From Cryptomeria japonica (taxonomy: Eukaryota; Streptophyta; Pinopsida; Cupressales; Cupressaceae): 64,000 bases of DNA. The notes under the pieces are model-generated. The model saw only the letters and a program-made list of their open reading frames with translations. It was not told where the DNA came from and searched no databases. Location of the stretch: NCBI RefSeq assembly GCF_030272615.1, contig NC_081413.1:160516849-160580848 (forward strand). Direction: 5' to 3'. Positions within the stretch are counted from its first letter, which is position 1. Every line of letters starts with the position of its first letter. This document shows positions 22,553 through 34,744 of the stretch, piece after piece. The position numbers were made by a program, and so were the translations under genes.

Positions 22553-24303
22553 ACATTTATCAGAACAACAAGCTGAACCAGTTACTCTAGCAACATCAAA
22601 AAATTCTACAGTAACTGAGGAACAGGGAAGAGGAACAGAGAGTTAGAAGACTCCTAGGTATGTGAGATTGAATCATTCTGAAGATCAAATCATTGGGGAT
22701 AAGAGCAATGGAGTGATGACAAGAAGAAGACTGACAACTAATGAGGTATGTTTAATTTCACAAGTTGAACTGATATCGGTAATTGAGGCATGTAAAGATG
22801 AATTTTGGTTAAAAGCTATGGAAGAAGAATTAGATCAGATTAAGAAAAATAACACATGGACTTTGGTTCCCCGGCCTAAAAATAAAAATGTTATTGGAAC
22901 TAAATGGGTTTTTAGGAATAAATTGAATGAGGATGGTAAAGTTACAAGGAATAAGGCTAGATTGGTTTCTAAAGGATATTCTTAGAAGGAAGGAATTGAT
23001 ATTGTAGAAACTTTTGCACCTGAAGCTAGGATTGAAGCTGTAAGATTATTTCTTGCCTATGTTGATTATAAAAACTACAAGGTTTATCAGATGGATGTTA
23101 AATGTGCATTCTTGAATGGGGATCTTGATGATGAATTTTATATTGAGAAACCTGATGGTTTTTCACTATTAGATGATACTAATATGGTTTGCAAGCTAAG
23201 GAAAGCTTTATATGGATTAAAATAAGCACTTAGAGCTTGGTGTGGAAGGTTGGATAAATATCTTTTGAAGCTTGGTTTTACTAAGGGTAGTGCTGACATT
23301 AATTTATATTATAAAATCATCGATGATGATATACGGATTGTTCAAGTATTTGTTGATGACATTATTTTTGGAGGTGAAGATAAATTATGCATAAAATTTT
23401 CTAAGAACATGGAGAAATAATTTGAGATGTCTATGATTGGTGAGATGTAATTTTTCTTAGGTTTTTAGATTACTTAGACTGACAAAGGTATTTTTATCTA
23501 TCAAACTAAATATGCTAAGGAATTGTTGAAGAATTTTGGTATGGGAGATTCTAAACCGATAAGTACACCTATGGTTACAAGTGAGAAATTGACAAGGAAA
23601 GATGTTTATGCACTGATAAATCCTACAAGATACAAATCTATGATTGGAGGTCTACTTTATTTAACTTAGACTAGACCTAACATTATAAATGTTGTTTGTA
23701 TTATTTCAAGATTTCAGAGCAATCCTAGAGAAAATCATGAGATGGTGGTGAAAAGGATTTTTAGATACTTGAAAGGTACATCAGAATATGGTTTGTGGTA
23801 TCCTGAGGATGGCAACCTCACTTTATGTGCATATACAGATGTTGATTGGGCTGGAGAAGTTGATGATTGGAAAAGTACTTCTAGTAAATCTTTCTTTCTT
23901 GGAAAGAAGTTGGTTTCATGGATCATCAAGAAATAGTCATGTACTTCTTTATCTATTATTGAAGCTGAGTATGTTGTTGCTGCTACTAATTATACACAAG
24001 TTTTATGGATGAAGCAAATGTTGAAGGATATAAAGGTGGATTGTGATGCACCGGTAGTTATTCATTGTGATAACTATATTGCTATTGATATATCAAACAA
24101 TCTAGTCTTTCACTCTAAGACAAAGAATATATCTATCAAGTATAAATTTTTGAAGGAGAAGGTACAAAACAAATGAAGTTAAACTGGTTTATGTGAACAC
24201 TAAAGAATAGATTGCAGATATTTTCACTAAACCTTTATCCAAGGAATCTTTTGAGTACCTAAGAGATAGATTGGGGGTTTCTGCTCCTCCAGTAGAGACT
24301 TGA
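22553..24303 (+). pseudogene. copia-C reverse transcriptase and RNase H
   Basis: Mostly one frame. After a linker it reads TPRYVRLNHSEDQIIG, then [58 protein letters not shown], then RNase H with TDVDWAGEVDD and the C-terminal DLRDRLGV-like end before TGA at 24301. At least nine stops occur, including TAA in the LKQAP motif (23223), TAG at 23466-23468 and 23475-23477 (both Gln codons of FLG-L-Q-I-T-Q-T-D) and TAG at 23934-23936 (KKQS). A frameshift lies near 24165. Several of these positions are also stops in other copies. Confidence 0.87.
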
Positions 24304-24712
24304 TTGATGCAGTTTGGCATTAGTCTGGTATGCATTATTAGAAACACTATTCATTCCAGCACTGATGTGGGATGCTACTTCTTAGAAGGAGTAGTCAACT
24401 TTGAGATTCTGAGGCTTATATTTTTTCTTTGATATTTCTGTTAGATTTCTGGCATTGATGCCAAAGGGGGAGATATATTGATGTGAAAAAGATAAAGAAA
24501 GAAAAAGGAAAATCATAGGGGGAGAGATAACGATGTGAAAAAGTAAGTCAAAAAAGTGTAGAGATATTATTTACAGGGGGAGAGACATTGATATTCGGAG
24601 CTATACACAAGAGATTGTTGGCTATCTTCCACAGGGGGAGACTTGTTTGGAATTTATTGGTACTTAGATGTTTTTCACATCTAGTGTTTCCATGAATTCC
24701 AAAGGGGGATAT
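24304..24712 (+). other. copia-C 3' untranslated region with repeated polypurine tracts
   Basis: Five purine runs of the type agggggaga lie near 24470, 24520, 24578, 24638 and 24701. The last one directly precedes the 3' LTR and is the working tract by position. There is no coding sequence. Confidence 0.75.
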
Positions 24713-25869
24713 TGTTGGCCATTTGGTGGAATTGATAGTGTGTTGTATTGATGTTTTATTATTGATGTCAACACGAGTTGTTTGGATGCTTTACCGACAC
24801 CCTTCTTGTCCCAGTAGGTTGAGTATTTTTTGGTTAACTCTAGTATAATTTGGTGATGGAATTGGCTTGTTCATAATGCCTATACTCATATTTGGTCAGT
24901 CAATTTCAGTCTAGTGATTGGATGATATCCTTCTTACACAAAAGATTGGTTTCCGATTCCGATGAGGGTTTCACCGATAGATCTTTTGATGGAGATCTTT
25001 GATGAATTGCATAAGTGGTGTTGGTGCATCTTCTGATAGACTTTCATGATGTTGTTGGTAATCTTGTTCGAGACTTGGCATTTGGAGATCATTGCTAAAA
25101 AGTGTGGACCTATACTTTGTCTCGGTTGATCTAGGTTATGGACCGACATTAATGTAACGTGTGGATAGGAATCATTGTTGTATTTCCAAGATGTCTTTTG
25201 TTTTAGTTTAAGGCTAGCATGGTGTGTAATGATGTAATTGGTTTATTTTCTGGTAGTCGACCTAATTGTTTATGGTTGAGGGTTTGTATAAATAAGATGT
25301 AAGATCTCATTGTAGATCATCATAGTTTTTGTAAGAGGTCATGGTCAAGGAATGTAATATATGAATATTATAATATCATTCAGACAAAGGAGTTGGTCAA
25401 TCAATGGAGATCGAATTGGATTTCTAAGAGGATTTAGTCCTCTGGTATTGAGCTTAACTGGAACTATACTCAAGCATAGGAGATGCTATCTTTTGCAGTT
25501 CAACACTTCTCTAGATTGTAGTCTGGATTTGTATGTATTTAGTGAGACTCCTTTTGTGATGATCAGTGTGCTTTAGGCTATTGGCCTTCCTACAAGTGTA
25601 GGCCCCTTCATTGTAAATTCACTTACTTACTACATAAGTATTATCTGATTGTGGGTAGGCCTCCCACCGTGGTTTTTCCCTTTACCAAGTTTTCCACGTA
25701 CAAATCTTGGTGTTGTGTGGATGGATTTTATTATGTGATTATTGTTTATGCTTAATTGGATTAACTTCTATTTCAGTATTATTGTTTTGAATTGATAATA
25801 CTTTTGGTAATCTATGACAAATGAGTCACCCCCTCTTAGTTGTCTTCTGGTTATCTGAACTATCTAACA
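24713..25869 (+). repeat. copia-C 3' LTR
   Basis: 1157 bp, starting TGTTGGCCATTTGG after the polypurine tract and ending ATCTAACA. It carries the shared block at about 25665-25705 (caccgtggtttttccc ... ttttccacgt) and 'gagtcaccccctctta' near the end. The flank GTCAT (25870-25874) is the predicted target duplication; the partner is outside the window. Confidence 0.87.
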
Positions 25870-26045
25870 GTCATAGGGTGTCTAAGGGGTCATAGGATAC
25901 CACATGACCCCTTAGGACATGATATGACCTCTAACAACACATAAGGGGTCATACGACACAATATGACCCCTTAGGATATAATATGACCCATAAGGACACC
26001 TAAGGGGTCATATGGTGTCCTAAGGGGTCATAGGACACAATATGA
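25870..26045 (+). repeat. Short palindromic repeat patch (cctaaggggtcat family)
   Basis: About ten copies of a 12-16 bp motif occur in both orientations: 'aaggggtcata' and its reverse complement 'atgaccccttagg'. The spacing is irregular, around 20-30 bp. Adjacent inverted copies could form stem-loops. No coding capacity. Confidence 0.8.
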
Positions 26046-26400
26046 CCATCATGCTCTCCCTTTATCTCCTTTTATCTCCCTTTATCTCCCTTACTTGCCC
26101 ATCCCTCCTCTTTGTGTCTCTCTTTCCCTTTTCCATCCTCTCTTCCTCCCCACCTTTGTCTCCCATTTCCATCCTCTCTCTACCCCCTCTCTCTTTCCCC
26201 CTCTCTATTTCCCTCTCCACCTTTCTCTCCCTCCCTCCCTTTTCCATCATCCCTCCCCCTCTCCATCTCTCCCCCTCTCTCCCTTGACGCCTCTCTCCAT
26301 TTCCCTCCCGCTCCATCCTCCTCCCCCTCTCCCTCCCTCCCTCTCAATCCCTCCCTCTCCTTTCCTTTCTCTCCTTCCCTCCCTTCCTTCACATTTTCTT
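26046..26400 (+). repeat. Pyrimidine-rich CT/CCCT tract
   Basis: About 350 bases are almost purely C and T on the plus strand, made of variants of ctccct and cctctc. Long open frames on both strands here are composition artefacts. Sequence from 26400 to 26850 holds no feature I can support. Confidence 0.85.
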
Positions 26401-26851
26401 TACTACAAGATTCATGTATGGGGTTTTGATGAGTTAAAAGTGTGTACCGGGTGCTAGAAATATTAGCGTTGGCCTGATGAACATTTTTAGGGTTGAGTGC
26501 ATATGGGATTACTAAAAATACTACATTCATGGTTCTGGGACATAATTTTAGTTTCCCAACAACCTCAATGGCCTCAAAATAAGTGTTTGAGGTCATTAAA
26601 GGCCCCGGTGAAAATATTATTGCACTTTTGTGACTATTTTATATGTTGTAGTAAGTGAATTTTTTGTTTTGCATGATTTCAAATGATTGAATTGTTGTTC
26701 TTATTAGTTTGGTCAATGCTATTGTGATTGTTTAATAGTTTTGATTCAAAAAAATAATGATAATGCTCAATTTTATGGTTATTTGATTGTTTAAGAACTT
26801 ATGTTTACATATATATGTAAATGATTTATTTAGAACAACCACTATTAACGA

Positions 26852-28593
26852 TGGGAAAGAACAAGCAAGGAACGATGGAACAATGAGAGACTAAAAAGGA
26901 AAGACAAAGGTAGCGTATGAAGAAATTATGTGACATAAGAACAATGGGATAAGAAGGTACATCATCCTCAACATCTCAATTCTATTTATCAAATGAACAT
27001 AATGCACCTAATGAAATTAAAGAAGAGATATTTGATTTACCATATGAACCTAATGCAATTGAAGAAGAGACCACGTTGAATAATCAATTAAATGACGAAC
27101 ATACACCGACTTTGTTTGATGAATTGAATGTACCCATGCATGCAATGCATCAATGTTAACACCTCCTAGAATCATTTTTAGGAAACCAAAGTATCTAATT
27201 GACATTGATGAGAATATTTTGAAGCCAATGCCCAATAAAATGAATGAACAAACTTGTACAAGAATGGTTAAAATAATATGGCAAAAAGATTTTTGAAAAC
27301 TTAAATCAAACTGCAACATGCCAATAAATTGTTGAAATGATTAAAAATTTGAATTTTAGAAAGACAAAGAAAATTCTAGGCCTAAGATCATTTGAAAGTA
27401 GTAGCGAAAGAACTATTATGAGATATCTATTTATGTCCTGAAGATTCTAATGTTACTCGATGTTTCATTACATCAACCATAATGAGTAAGAAAATTAAAA
27501 AAAATCATTTGATAAGAAAAACAAGTAAGTCATTAAACATTAGAGAGCAACATTACATAAAGAATTAGAGAGACAAGATAAAATATAGGATCCTAACAAT
27601 AATTCTCTTTGAGCATTCTTGGGTAGACTACCACGCAAAGACAAGGTTGTTTTTGATGCGTTAAGAACATTAATTGAAAATTTTGGCATGACAACACAAG
27701 GGTTTTGCCTAATGAAAGAGATGTTGTTAGAAAGCAAATCAGATCTAGAAATCATGAGCCACATGACAAACACTATTTGGATATGACTCAAACAAAATTG
27801 TATGAAAGATTCCTTGAAAAGTTTCCTCAAATAAGAACTAGTCAAAGATTTTTTGAAATGGTAAAACCTTTTTATGTTAAGATTAATCATGTACGCACCA
27901 CGTGTTGTTGTAGGATGCATATTGAATTTTCCATGCACTATGATATTTATCATCATATATGTTGTCCTTTGCACACTAATGATGTTTTGCAGGAATGCAA
28001 TAGACAAGCACCTCTTAAGTCAGTAAGAGAATTTATTGCAAGTGTGCTCTGTAAAAGAGATGATGGATGCATTTATTATAAGATGATGTGTTTGAAAGGT
28101 TCTTGTTCTACATGTGGTGGTTTAAAATATTTGCCAAGATTTTTACATTTGGATAGCACACATGAAATTGGTAAGAAAATCATTTCTTTTTGGAAAGTAC
28201 AAGATAGTGACATATGGCATTAAAGATGGAAAAGAATTCAAGAGATGTGAGTTAGTGAAAAATGACATATGTGTAGCTGATTTTATGAGGATGTTTCAAG
28301 AGAAACTAGTTTATGAGTACATAATGCATACACATAGAGCTTGGTGGTTAATGAGAAATTCAAGTTATGCAAGGACACATTTTCTCTTGGTACCATTGTC
28401 TCTATAGTTGATTTTTCTGAAAATTATACACTACAATCTCAAAATGAAGTGCAATCTATGTATTACCATTCTACATATGTTTCTATTTTTGTACACATAG
28501 TATTCATACATGCAGATGATAGCATAGAGGAGGATAGAAATGTTGTAAGAGAGTATCACTTATACTTAAGTGATGATCATACACATTGGTTAG
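26852..28593 (+). pseudogene. Decayed transposase-like gene, upstream part
   Basis: Reading starts with a possible ATG at 26852 (MGKNKQGT) but has many stops up to 27590. From about 27600 it is better preserved: DVVRKQIRSRN, HYLDMTQTKLYERFLEKFPQ, a Cys-rich region (TTCCCRMHIEF, HICCPLH, KGSCSTCGGLKYLPRF), then after frameshifts near 28190 and 28340 VDFSENYTLQSQNE and a segment ending DDHTHW. The Cys/His clusters look like a metal-binding domain before a catalytic region; VDFSENY could supply an acidic residue of a DDE-type core. I do not recognise the family with certainty. The gene is cut at 28593 by the non-autonomous LTR element. Confidence 0.6.
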
Positions 28594-29841
28594 TGTAGAC
28601 ACCTAAAAATGGTCAACGCTTGCGGAGTCATACTTTCACATTTGCGCATTGCCTCATTTTAGGTTTTTGCGTCGCATTAACATTTCTCCTATGTCATGCA
28701 CTTGGTCTTTATCATTTGCAAGCATTGAGTCCTTCTTCTACATTCTTCATCTATTTCACTTTCGAATTTGGTCTTGTCGACAACAATCTTCAATCATGAT
28801 TTTGGTCGATCTTTGTCCTTGTCAATCTTGTCATATTGCGATCGATTCATCATCGATCCTTGTCCTTTTCAATCATGTCAATTTGGTCAATTTGTCATTG
28901 ATTTTTGTCAACCAATTTCAATCAAATCATTTATCAACACTGGTCATTTATCAATCCAAAATCAAATCATGAATAAGTTAATTATCTTTCATCAAGACCT
29001 AATTCATCTTCTAGGGTTTCGTGATTTAATCATTTAACCTGGTGTGTCATTTTCTTCCTTTAGGATTAATAAATTGTTTATTTATCCTAAGTCTTCTCAT
29101 TGCAATTAAATGTTCATTTAATTGGCTAATTATTCCTCTTTGTGAATTAATTAATAAATGACAAATTATTAATTAATTTACCAAATTCCTAATTTCTAAT
29201 TTTCATCAATTTCATCTTTTTCTAATTTCAATTTCCTCCTATTTCTCTCCTAAATTCATGGAAATGACATAGAAATTTGTCATAATTTGTCATAAATTGT
29301 CATAAATCTTTGCATAGAAATTTGTCATAAATTGTCATAAATCTTTGCATAGAAATTTGTCATAAATTGTCATAAATCCTTGCATAGCAATTTGTCATAG
29401 ACATGTCATAATTTTGCTATTCTTGATTTGAATTTCCATTCGAATCACTATCATGCTAATCTTGTCATCTCTCCAATTCTTCTATAAATTGGATGAATTT
29501 CTTCAATCTTGGCTAATAATGAGAATAATTGGTAATCAGGCTATCGAATTTATGCTTCTAGTACTCTTGATCAAAAATCCCGTCTACTTGCTTTCAATTG
29601 TGTGTGCACTTGTAGGTGAGATCCACAACCAAACCATTTGGAGAGGAAAGAAGAACAATGGAGCCGCATGAAGGAGCATTCAAATCGTGTCTATGGTTTG
29701 CATAATTTCTTTGCTTTTGAATGTTTTTGTTTCATGTCTCTATTGAATGTGTCTTAGGATAGATTCATTGCAATGAATGCATTTGTGATTGAGCTATTAC
29801 GTTTATCTTTCTTGTGATGATTACCGATTTCCTATGCTACA
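28594..29841 (+). repeat. 5' LTR of the LARD-like element
   Basis: 1248 bp. It contains a 35-bp tandem repeat (unit atagaaatttgtcataaatt followed by gtcataaatctttgc) near 29270-29390 with one unit fewer than the 3' LTR. Most of it is nearly identical to the 3' LTR, but the first 180 bp differ at about 13 positions, nearly all transitions. Confidence 0.92.
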
Positions 29842-29846
29842 TTAAT

Positions 29847-29859
29847 TGGTGAACCCGAC
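29847..29859 (+). promoter_or_regulatory. Primer binding site, LARD-like element
   Basis: tggtgaacccgac begins five bases after the LTR end, exactly where a primer site is expected, and matches the gypsy element site at 3284-3296 base for base. Confidence 0.85.
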
Positions 29860-31942
29860 ATGAACACTAACCATCTAACCTCTTTATTGTGTCTTTGAGT
29901 GCTTTTGAGTTGATTTGCAGGCCAAAAAACCCAAAAACAGGGCAGTGTAGGGCTTTCTGGAGACTTCTGCGCCTGTGTCAGACAACTTGCGCCTGTGTTA
30001 TGCATTTTGTGCTTGTGTTAGAGACATTCTGTGCTTGTGTAATGGGTTCTGCGCCTATGTCATGACTTCTGCGCCTGTGTAAAGTCCAGAACAGGGGTAA
30101 AAATGCAGTGTTTTATTTGAAATTTGTTTAGTTTTTGCATTCTATTTTCTATGCTTTGGATTTTGGTACTAATTATCTATGCAGAATCTTGGCATACGCA
30201 TGGAAAAGACAATAAATCAAACTACTAACATGTGTTATGCAGAATCGATAGTCAAAGACAACAAATCAAACTCCTAACTTGGGTTTTGCAGGTTGCCTTG
30301 GAGAAACAACTAAACTTGGTGTTTGTCTTTAAATGTTTTAGGCACCTAGTGATTTTTTTAAATAGGATGGAATGAATCTATGCTTGATTTGATTGTTGAC
30401 TGTGACATTGGAGTAGGAGAGTATGCTCTCATCCTTTTAGGGTGATCAGAAATCCAGATCTTCGATACCATGCTTTTGTCTTTGATTGTGTGTCTCCTTT
30501 AGAGGGCCTGCCTTCCCGACCACTTTGCTTTTGCAAGCAAGTGATAATCGTGAGAAGGGAATGACCCAAAGTGAGTACGGCTAGAATTACTTGGCATTCT
30601 AACTCACTATAAAAAAATACCCGATGAGCGAAAGCCTTGAAGGAAGTATTACATGGGAATTGCAGTTACTTGGGAAGTGATGACCCTTGGACTCTTTCTC
30701 ATATCAACATCTAAGTAGGGCCTCTTGGTCTAAATCGTGCTTGCACAACTACATTTGTTTGGTATCTTGATGGGCTTAATGTCTCAATCACGCTTGCGTG
30801 ACATCAAGGAGTAATGTTTAACAGAAATCCTTACTACACACCTTGTTTTTAGAGGCCAAAAACCCTTCTAGTTTCTTGAGAAGGACAAGTTCAGATACTT
30901 GGAAGAGATACTAAGTTCACCATGGGGAGATTTCCATGGGGACTGATGCTTGGCTGCCCTGAGAAGTGAGTGCCATGGAGGGGAGCCCGTGGGGTCAAGC
31001 ATCTATGTATTCTCCTTGAATCCCATAATGAGTCTACCTCTCAAGTACCTAATGTCCTTGCCTACCATAAGAAATGTGGAAATGAGCATGATTGTCTTGA
31101 GTCTAAGTTGCAATATCTTGTCTTCTTTACTTATCAAAAGTTGAATTGCATCTCATTTCAAAGAACAAGACAAATTGATCCAACATAAGATTAAACACAA
31201 GAGACATTCATCCAACAAAAGTTCAACAAGATTCAAAACTCATCTTCAAACATGGTTAGCAAACATTGTTCAAAATCTTGTCTCAACATTCATGTCACTT
31301 ACATTTAGGTTCATCTTAGGTTGCATTTTGCAAAATTCATTGTCAAGTACCAAGGTTAGGTTTCACCTAAGTCATACTCCTTTGCATATCAATAAGAGTC
31401 ACCCATTTGCATATGTCCTCTTGCATTAAAGTCATATCATTGTCATACATTTGCATTTGCATACCCTAGGTCTCTTCATCAAGCTTAGGTCATTATCATA
31501 TCATATTAGATTCATTTGCATAGTAATTGTCCCTTTTCATATAGCGTCAAAACTAGGTTTTGTCATGCTTGAGTAATACAAATCTTTGATAAACCCTAAG
31601 TCGTTGTTAGGAAGTCTAGACCTTATTAAATCTTTTGTCCTTTTGTCATCAATGTCATTTCGTCAAACCTAGCTTAGTATCCAAGCATATAGGGGAGACA
31701 TTGTCATCCTGTCCTTTGTCACTTAATCCTATTTGTCCTTTGAGGTCTAGACATCATTTCAATTTCCTAAGGTTCCTCTCTTAGATTTGCATTCATAAGT
31801 TTGTCAAAATCTTGAAAAACAACCAAAAACATAGGTTTCACTCTTGTCATAGATTGCATTTTCATCTATTTTAGTTTGCATTTAGTTGCATATCATACAT
31901 TATCCTTGAAAAATTCCAAAAATATTGCATTTGCATAGTGAC
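29860..31942 (+). other. Long leader of the LARD-like element
   Basis: There is no supported gene in 2.1 kb. At 29963-30092 five or six copies of 'ctgcgcctgtgt' variants recur every 20-27 bases. A related array lies near the other end of the interior at 37284-37425. The rest is AT-rich with scattered stops. The leader probably holds packaging signals, by analogy with other LTR elements. Confidence 0.65.
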
Positions 31943-34744
31943 ATGTCTATTGAAACAAGGTTCCAAGCACCAATGATGCAACAAAGTTTGACGTATCAAC
32001 CGACAATGCAATCAAATTTTAATCCAAGGCAATCACAATTCTATCCAACCCAACAACAAGGCAATATCGATCAAACTTTTTATGATGAAACAAGTCTCCA
32101 AATACAAAAACTAGAGGAGAAAATAGCTCAAGAAGAGGAGATATTGGAACAAAGAGTGAAAAACATTGAGAAGAATAGATCACAAATGTCCAAAATGTTT
32201 CAAAAATTTCCAGGTCAAAATCTAAAGATTGAGCCAATTAATGTAAGATCTCTTCTTGAACGATCAGACATACCAGCTCTCCTCTCCCAAATAGAGATGA
32301 TGAAACAATTTCAAGAAAAGAGACAACATCAATTTCAACATTATGTGCCTCCACAACAAGAACAAGAAGGTGTTTACTATCAATCAGATTTTCAACCAAT
32401 ACAACCAATGGTCCAATTTCAACAATATGCCCAACCAACTATACAATGTCAACAAATAGTTCAACCAATGGTGGAATATCAATGTCAACAAGGCCAACCA
32501 GACATTCAAAAACAAAGGTTGCAACACACACCAAGCCAAATCTTGAACATGTCAAACCAATTTGATCAACATCTAGTTCAAAATCAAAACATGACATTAG
32601 ACCAGAACCAACTCCTTTCCAAACAAGTTCAAATTCTAGATACAACTATGTCAAAACCTCGAAAGAAAGGTGGCTTTATTGCAATGCTCTTAAGGAAACT
32701 ACCAAGTGAGCTTTTTGAGGAAGATCAAGATAATACAACTATGTCTAGCAATGCCTCATCTCCCTGCAAACAAATTGACTCTCCAGTGGCATCTATCCCT
32801 ACACCTCTAGAAGTTTCACAAGAACCTTCTGTATTGTCCTCATCAAACAATACACCCAAGGATGAAATTATTCAAGAGCTATCCATAATTGATTGCCAAG
32901 ATAATCCAATTCATGATGCACATCCTTGTCATGTTTCAGAAATACAAGACCCAATGCAACCATGCACTTTATATCCATTACCTATTTTAGAGGACCCCAT
33001 TTGAAGTCCCTCTTCCTCACGTTCAAGCATTGATTCCTTGCCAGAATCCACCACAAATGTTCGAAGTGCATCCCCTTCATGCCAAACCATTGATCCCTTG
33101 AGAGAATCCCCCATGCATATCCAAAATCCAACCTCATGTCAAGAGGATAATTTAGAGCACGAAGAAATGAGTCCTCAAGAAAATCAAGATCAAGATCCTG
33201 AAACCTTATCATCCCATCCAATTGTTGACCAGGACCCCATATTCCCAGACACTCATGATGATTCCCCTATTCTTGTCCATCCTATCCAAAGTCCTATTGA
33301 CACTCCATTCCCCGGGCAAGATCAAGATATCCCAGTTCATCCAATCCCAAACGATCCCCTTCCATTTCATGAACAAAATGTCCTTTCAAATCCCATTGAC
33401 ATTCCGGATATCCCTTCCATCCTTTTCAATGATCTCATTGAAAGTCAAGAGAAAAGCACCTTTAAAGAGGATTCCAATGATCTTCCTCCTTGTCAAGATC
33501 AAATTATTCCTTCAGATCCTCCACAAGATCCACTTGTTCCTCCATCTCCACGTCTTAATGCTCCATATACACTCCAAGATCTTATTCCTTTTGATGATCC
33601 CATTATTTCTCCCATTCCATCTCTTGAAGAGCCTGTCATTGAACCATGTCCACTACACAATCCTAGTCCCCCACATGATCCTAATCCCCCTCATGATTCT
33701 AACATGTTAGTGCAAGATGTTCATGAACCCTCGACATGCATAATGGGTTCTTCAACTTTGGTCCAATCCGATCCACTTCAAGATCTCATTATTTCTCTCA
33801 TACCATATCCACCTCATAATGGACTCGCATCTTCTTCCCAAAGAAAAGAGTATCCTACAAGTCAAGATATTCATAAAGGCAAAGGAGTAGATCTTCATGA
33901 GCAAGAACCCCTCCATATCAAAGAATATACTAATGGTCATGTCTACACAACTCAATCTCAAGATGTTGGTATCCCTCCATCACAATCCAAACATATCCCT
34001 TCTCCATCGTCCCTTCCATCCATCTTAGGTCCTTATATCCCTTCATCCTCTATGCAAGGTCAGCAAAGGCACACATCCTTGAGTAAATTTCATCAATCCA
34101 AAAGAAGTCCATTTCATTCATATCCATCCATACATTCCTTGCCTCCTCCAAGCAATTTGAATGCCAGGTATAAAAGTCATAAGTCTAAAAATCCACATGT
34201 ATTCAAGGATCAACATGTCCAATATAATCGACATGTCAAAACAAAGAACAATATGATCTATAAAGAAAAATAAATATCCAAAAGGCCACAAAGGCCCACT
34301 AAGCAAAATAAAGCAAAGTCAAAATATATATGGGTTCCTAAATCCCTTGTGCAAGCAATGCACTCCAAGGAACCACAAAAGCTTGAAAAATCAAAAACCA
34401 TGTGGATCCCTAAGCAGTTCCTTGAAGCACAAAAGCCTAAAGAAACAATAAACTTGGCATCTAAAGTTCCTATTCCTCCATCCAAACCTTCCAAGTCTAT
34501 TTCTCCACCACCTTCTTCTTCCATTTTGGGCCCTTATGTCCCAAAATCCCAAGCTATTCCTCCATCCAAATCTCACAATCTGAGATCTATTTTTCCTCCA
34601 TCAGTCCATCACCCCTCAAGGTGTGTGCCAATGTCAATCTTGCCAACATTTCTATCCACTCAAGAACAATTCTTCCAATACCCTATCCATTATCCAATGC
34701 ATATTTTCCATCCTTCAATCCCTTTGGTCCAATCATTTGCATAA
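31943..34744 (+). pseudogene. Gln/Pro-rich long reading frame of the LARD-like element
   Basis: One frame of about 930 codons runs from ATG 31943 (MSIETRFQAPMMQQ) to TAG... end at 34744 and is interrupted by only two in-frame stops, TGA at 33002-33004 and TAA at 34271-34273. Residues 1-50 are Gln-rich; about 50-80 look coiled-coil (LEEKIAQEEEILEQRVKNIE); 80-240 are Gln-rich repeats (VQFQQYAQPTIQCQQ). After the first stop the protein is rich in Pro, Asp and His with repeated HPIP and PHDP pieces. SILGPYIPSS and SILGPYVPKS form a repeat pair, as do KYIWVPKSLVQA and KTMWIPKQFLEA. No zinc knuckle or enzyme motif is visible. It sits where gag would be, so a gag-like role is possible; capture from elsewhere is not excluded. 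Confidence 0.6.

Larger units (their letters stand above)
22547..25869 (+). mobile_element. copia-C: 3' half of a Ty1/copia element
   Basis: It contains the linker before reverse transcriptase, the complete reverse transcriptase and RNase H with stops, a 3' untranslated region with repeated polypurine tracts, and a full 3' LTR. The 5' half was pushed left, out of the window, by the younger nested insertions. It is the oldest layer of the left nest and the most damaged by stops. Confidence 0.88.

Noticed and set aside
24304-24712. Search for an envelope-like third gene after RNase H, as in some plant copia elements
   Set aside because: The 3' regions of copia-C, D, E and F are only about 240-410 bp and have no long frame.
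26042-26600. Long open frames on both strands in the CT-rich tract
   Set aside because: A tract of C and T lacks stop codons by composition; the products are Ser/Pro/Leu-only or Glu/Arg/Gly-only.
29270-29395. 35-bp repeats considered as a CRISPR-like array
   Set aside because: The units are directly adjacent with no unique spacers and sit inside an LTR of a eukaryotic retrotransposon.
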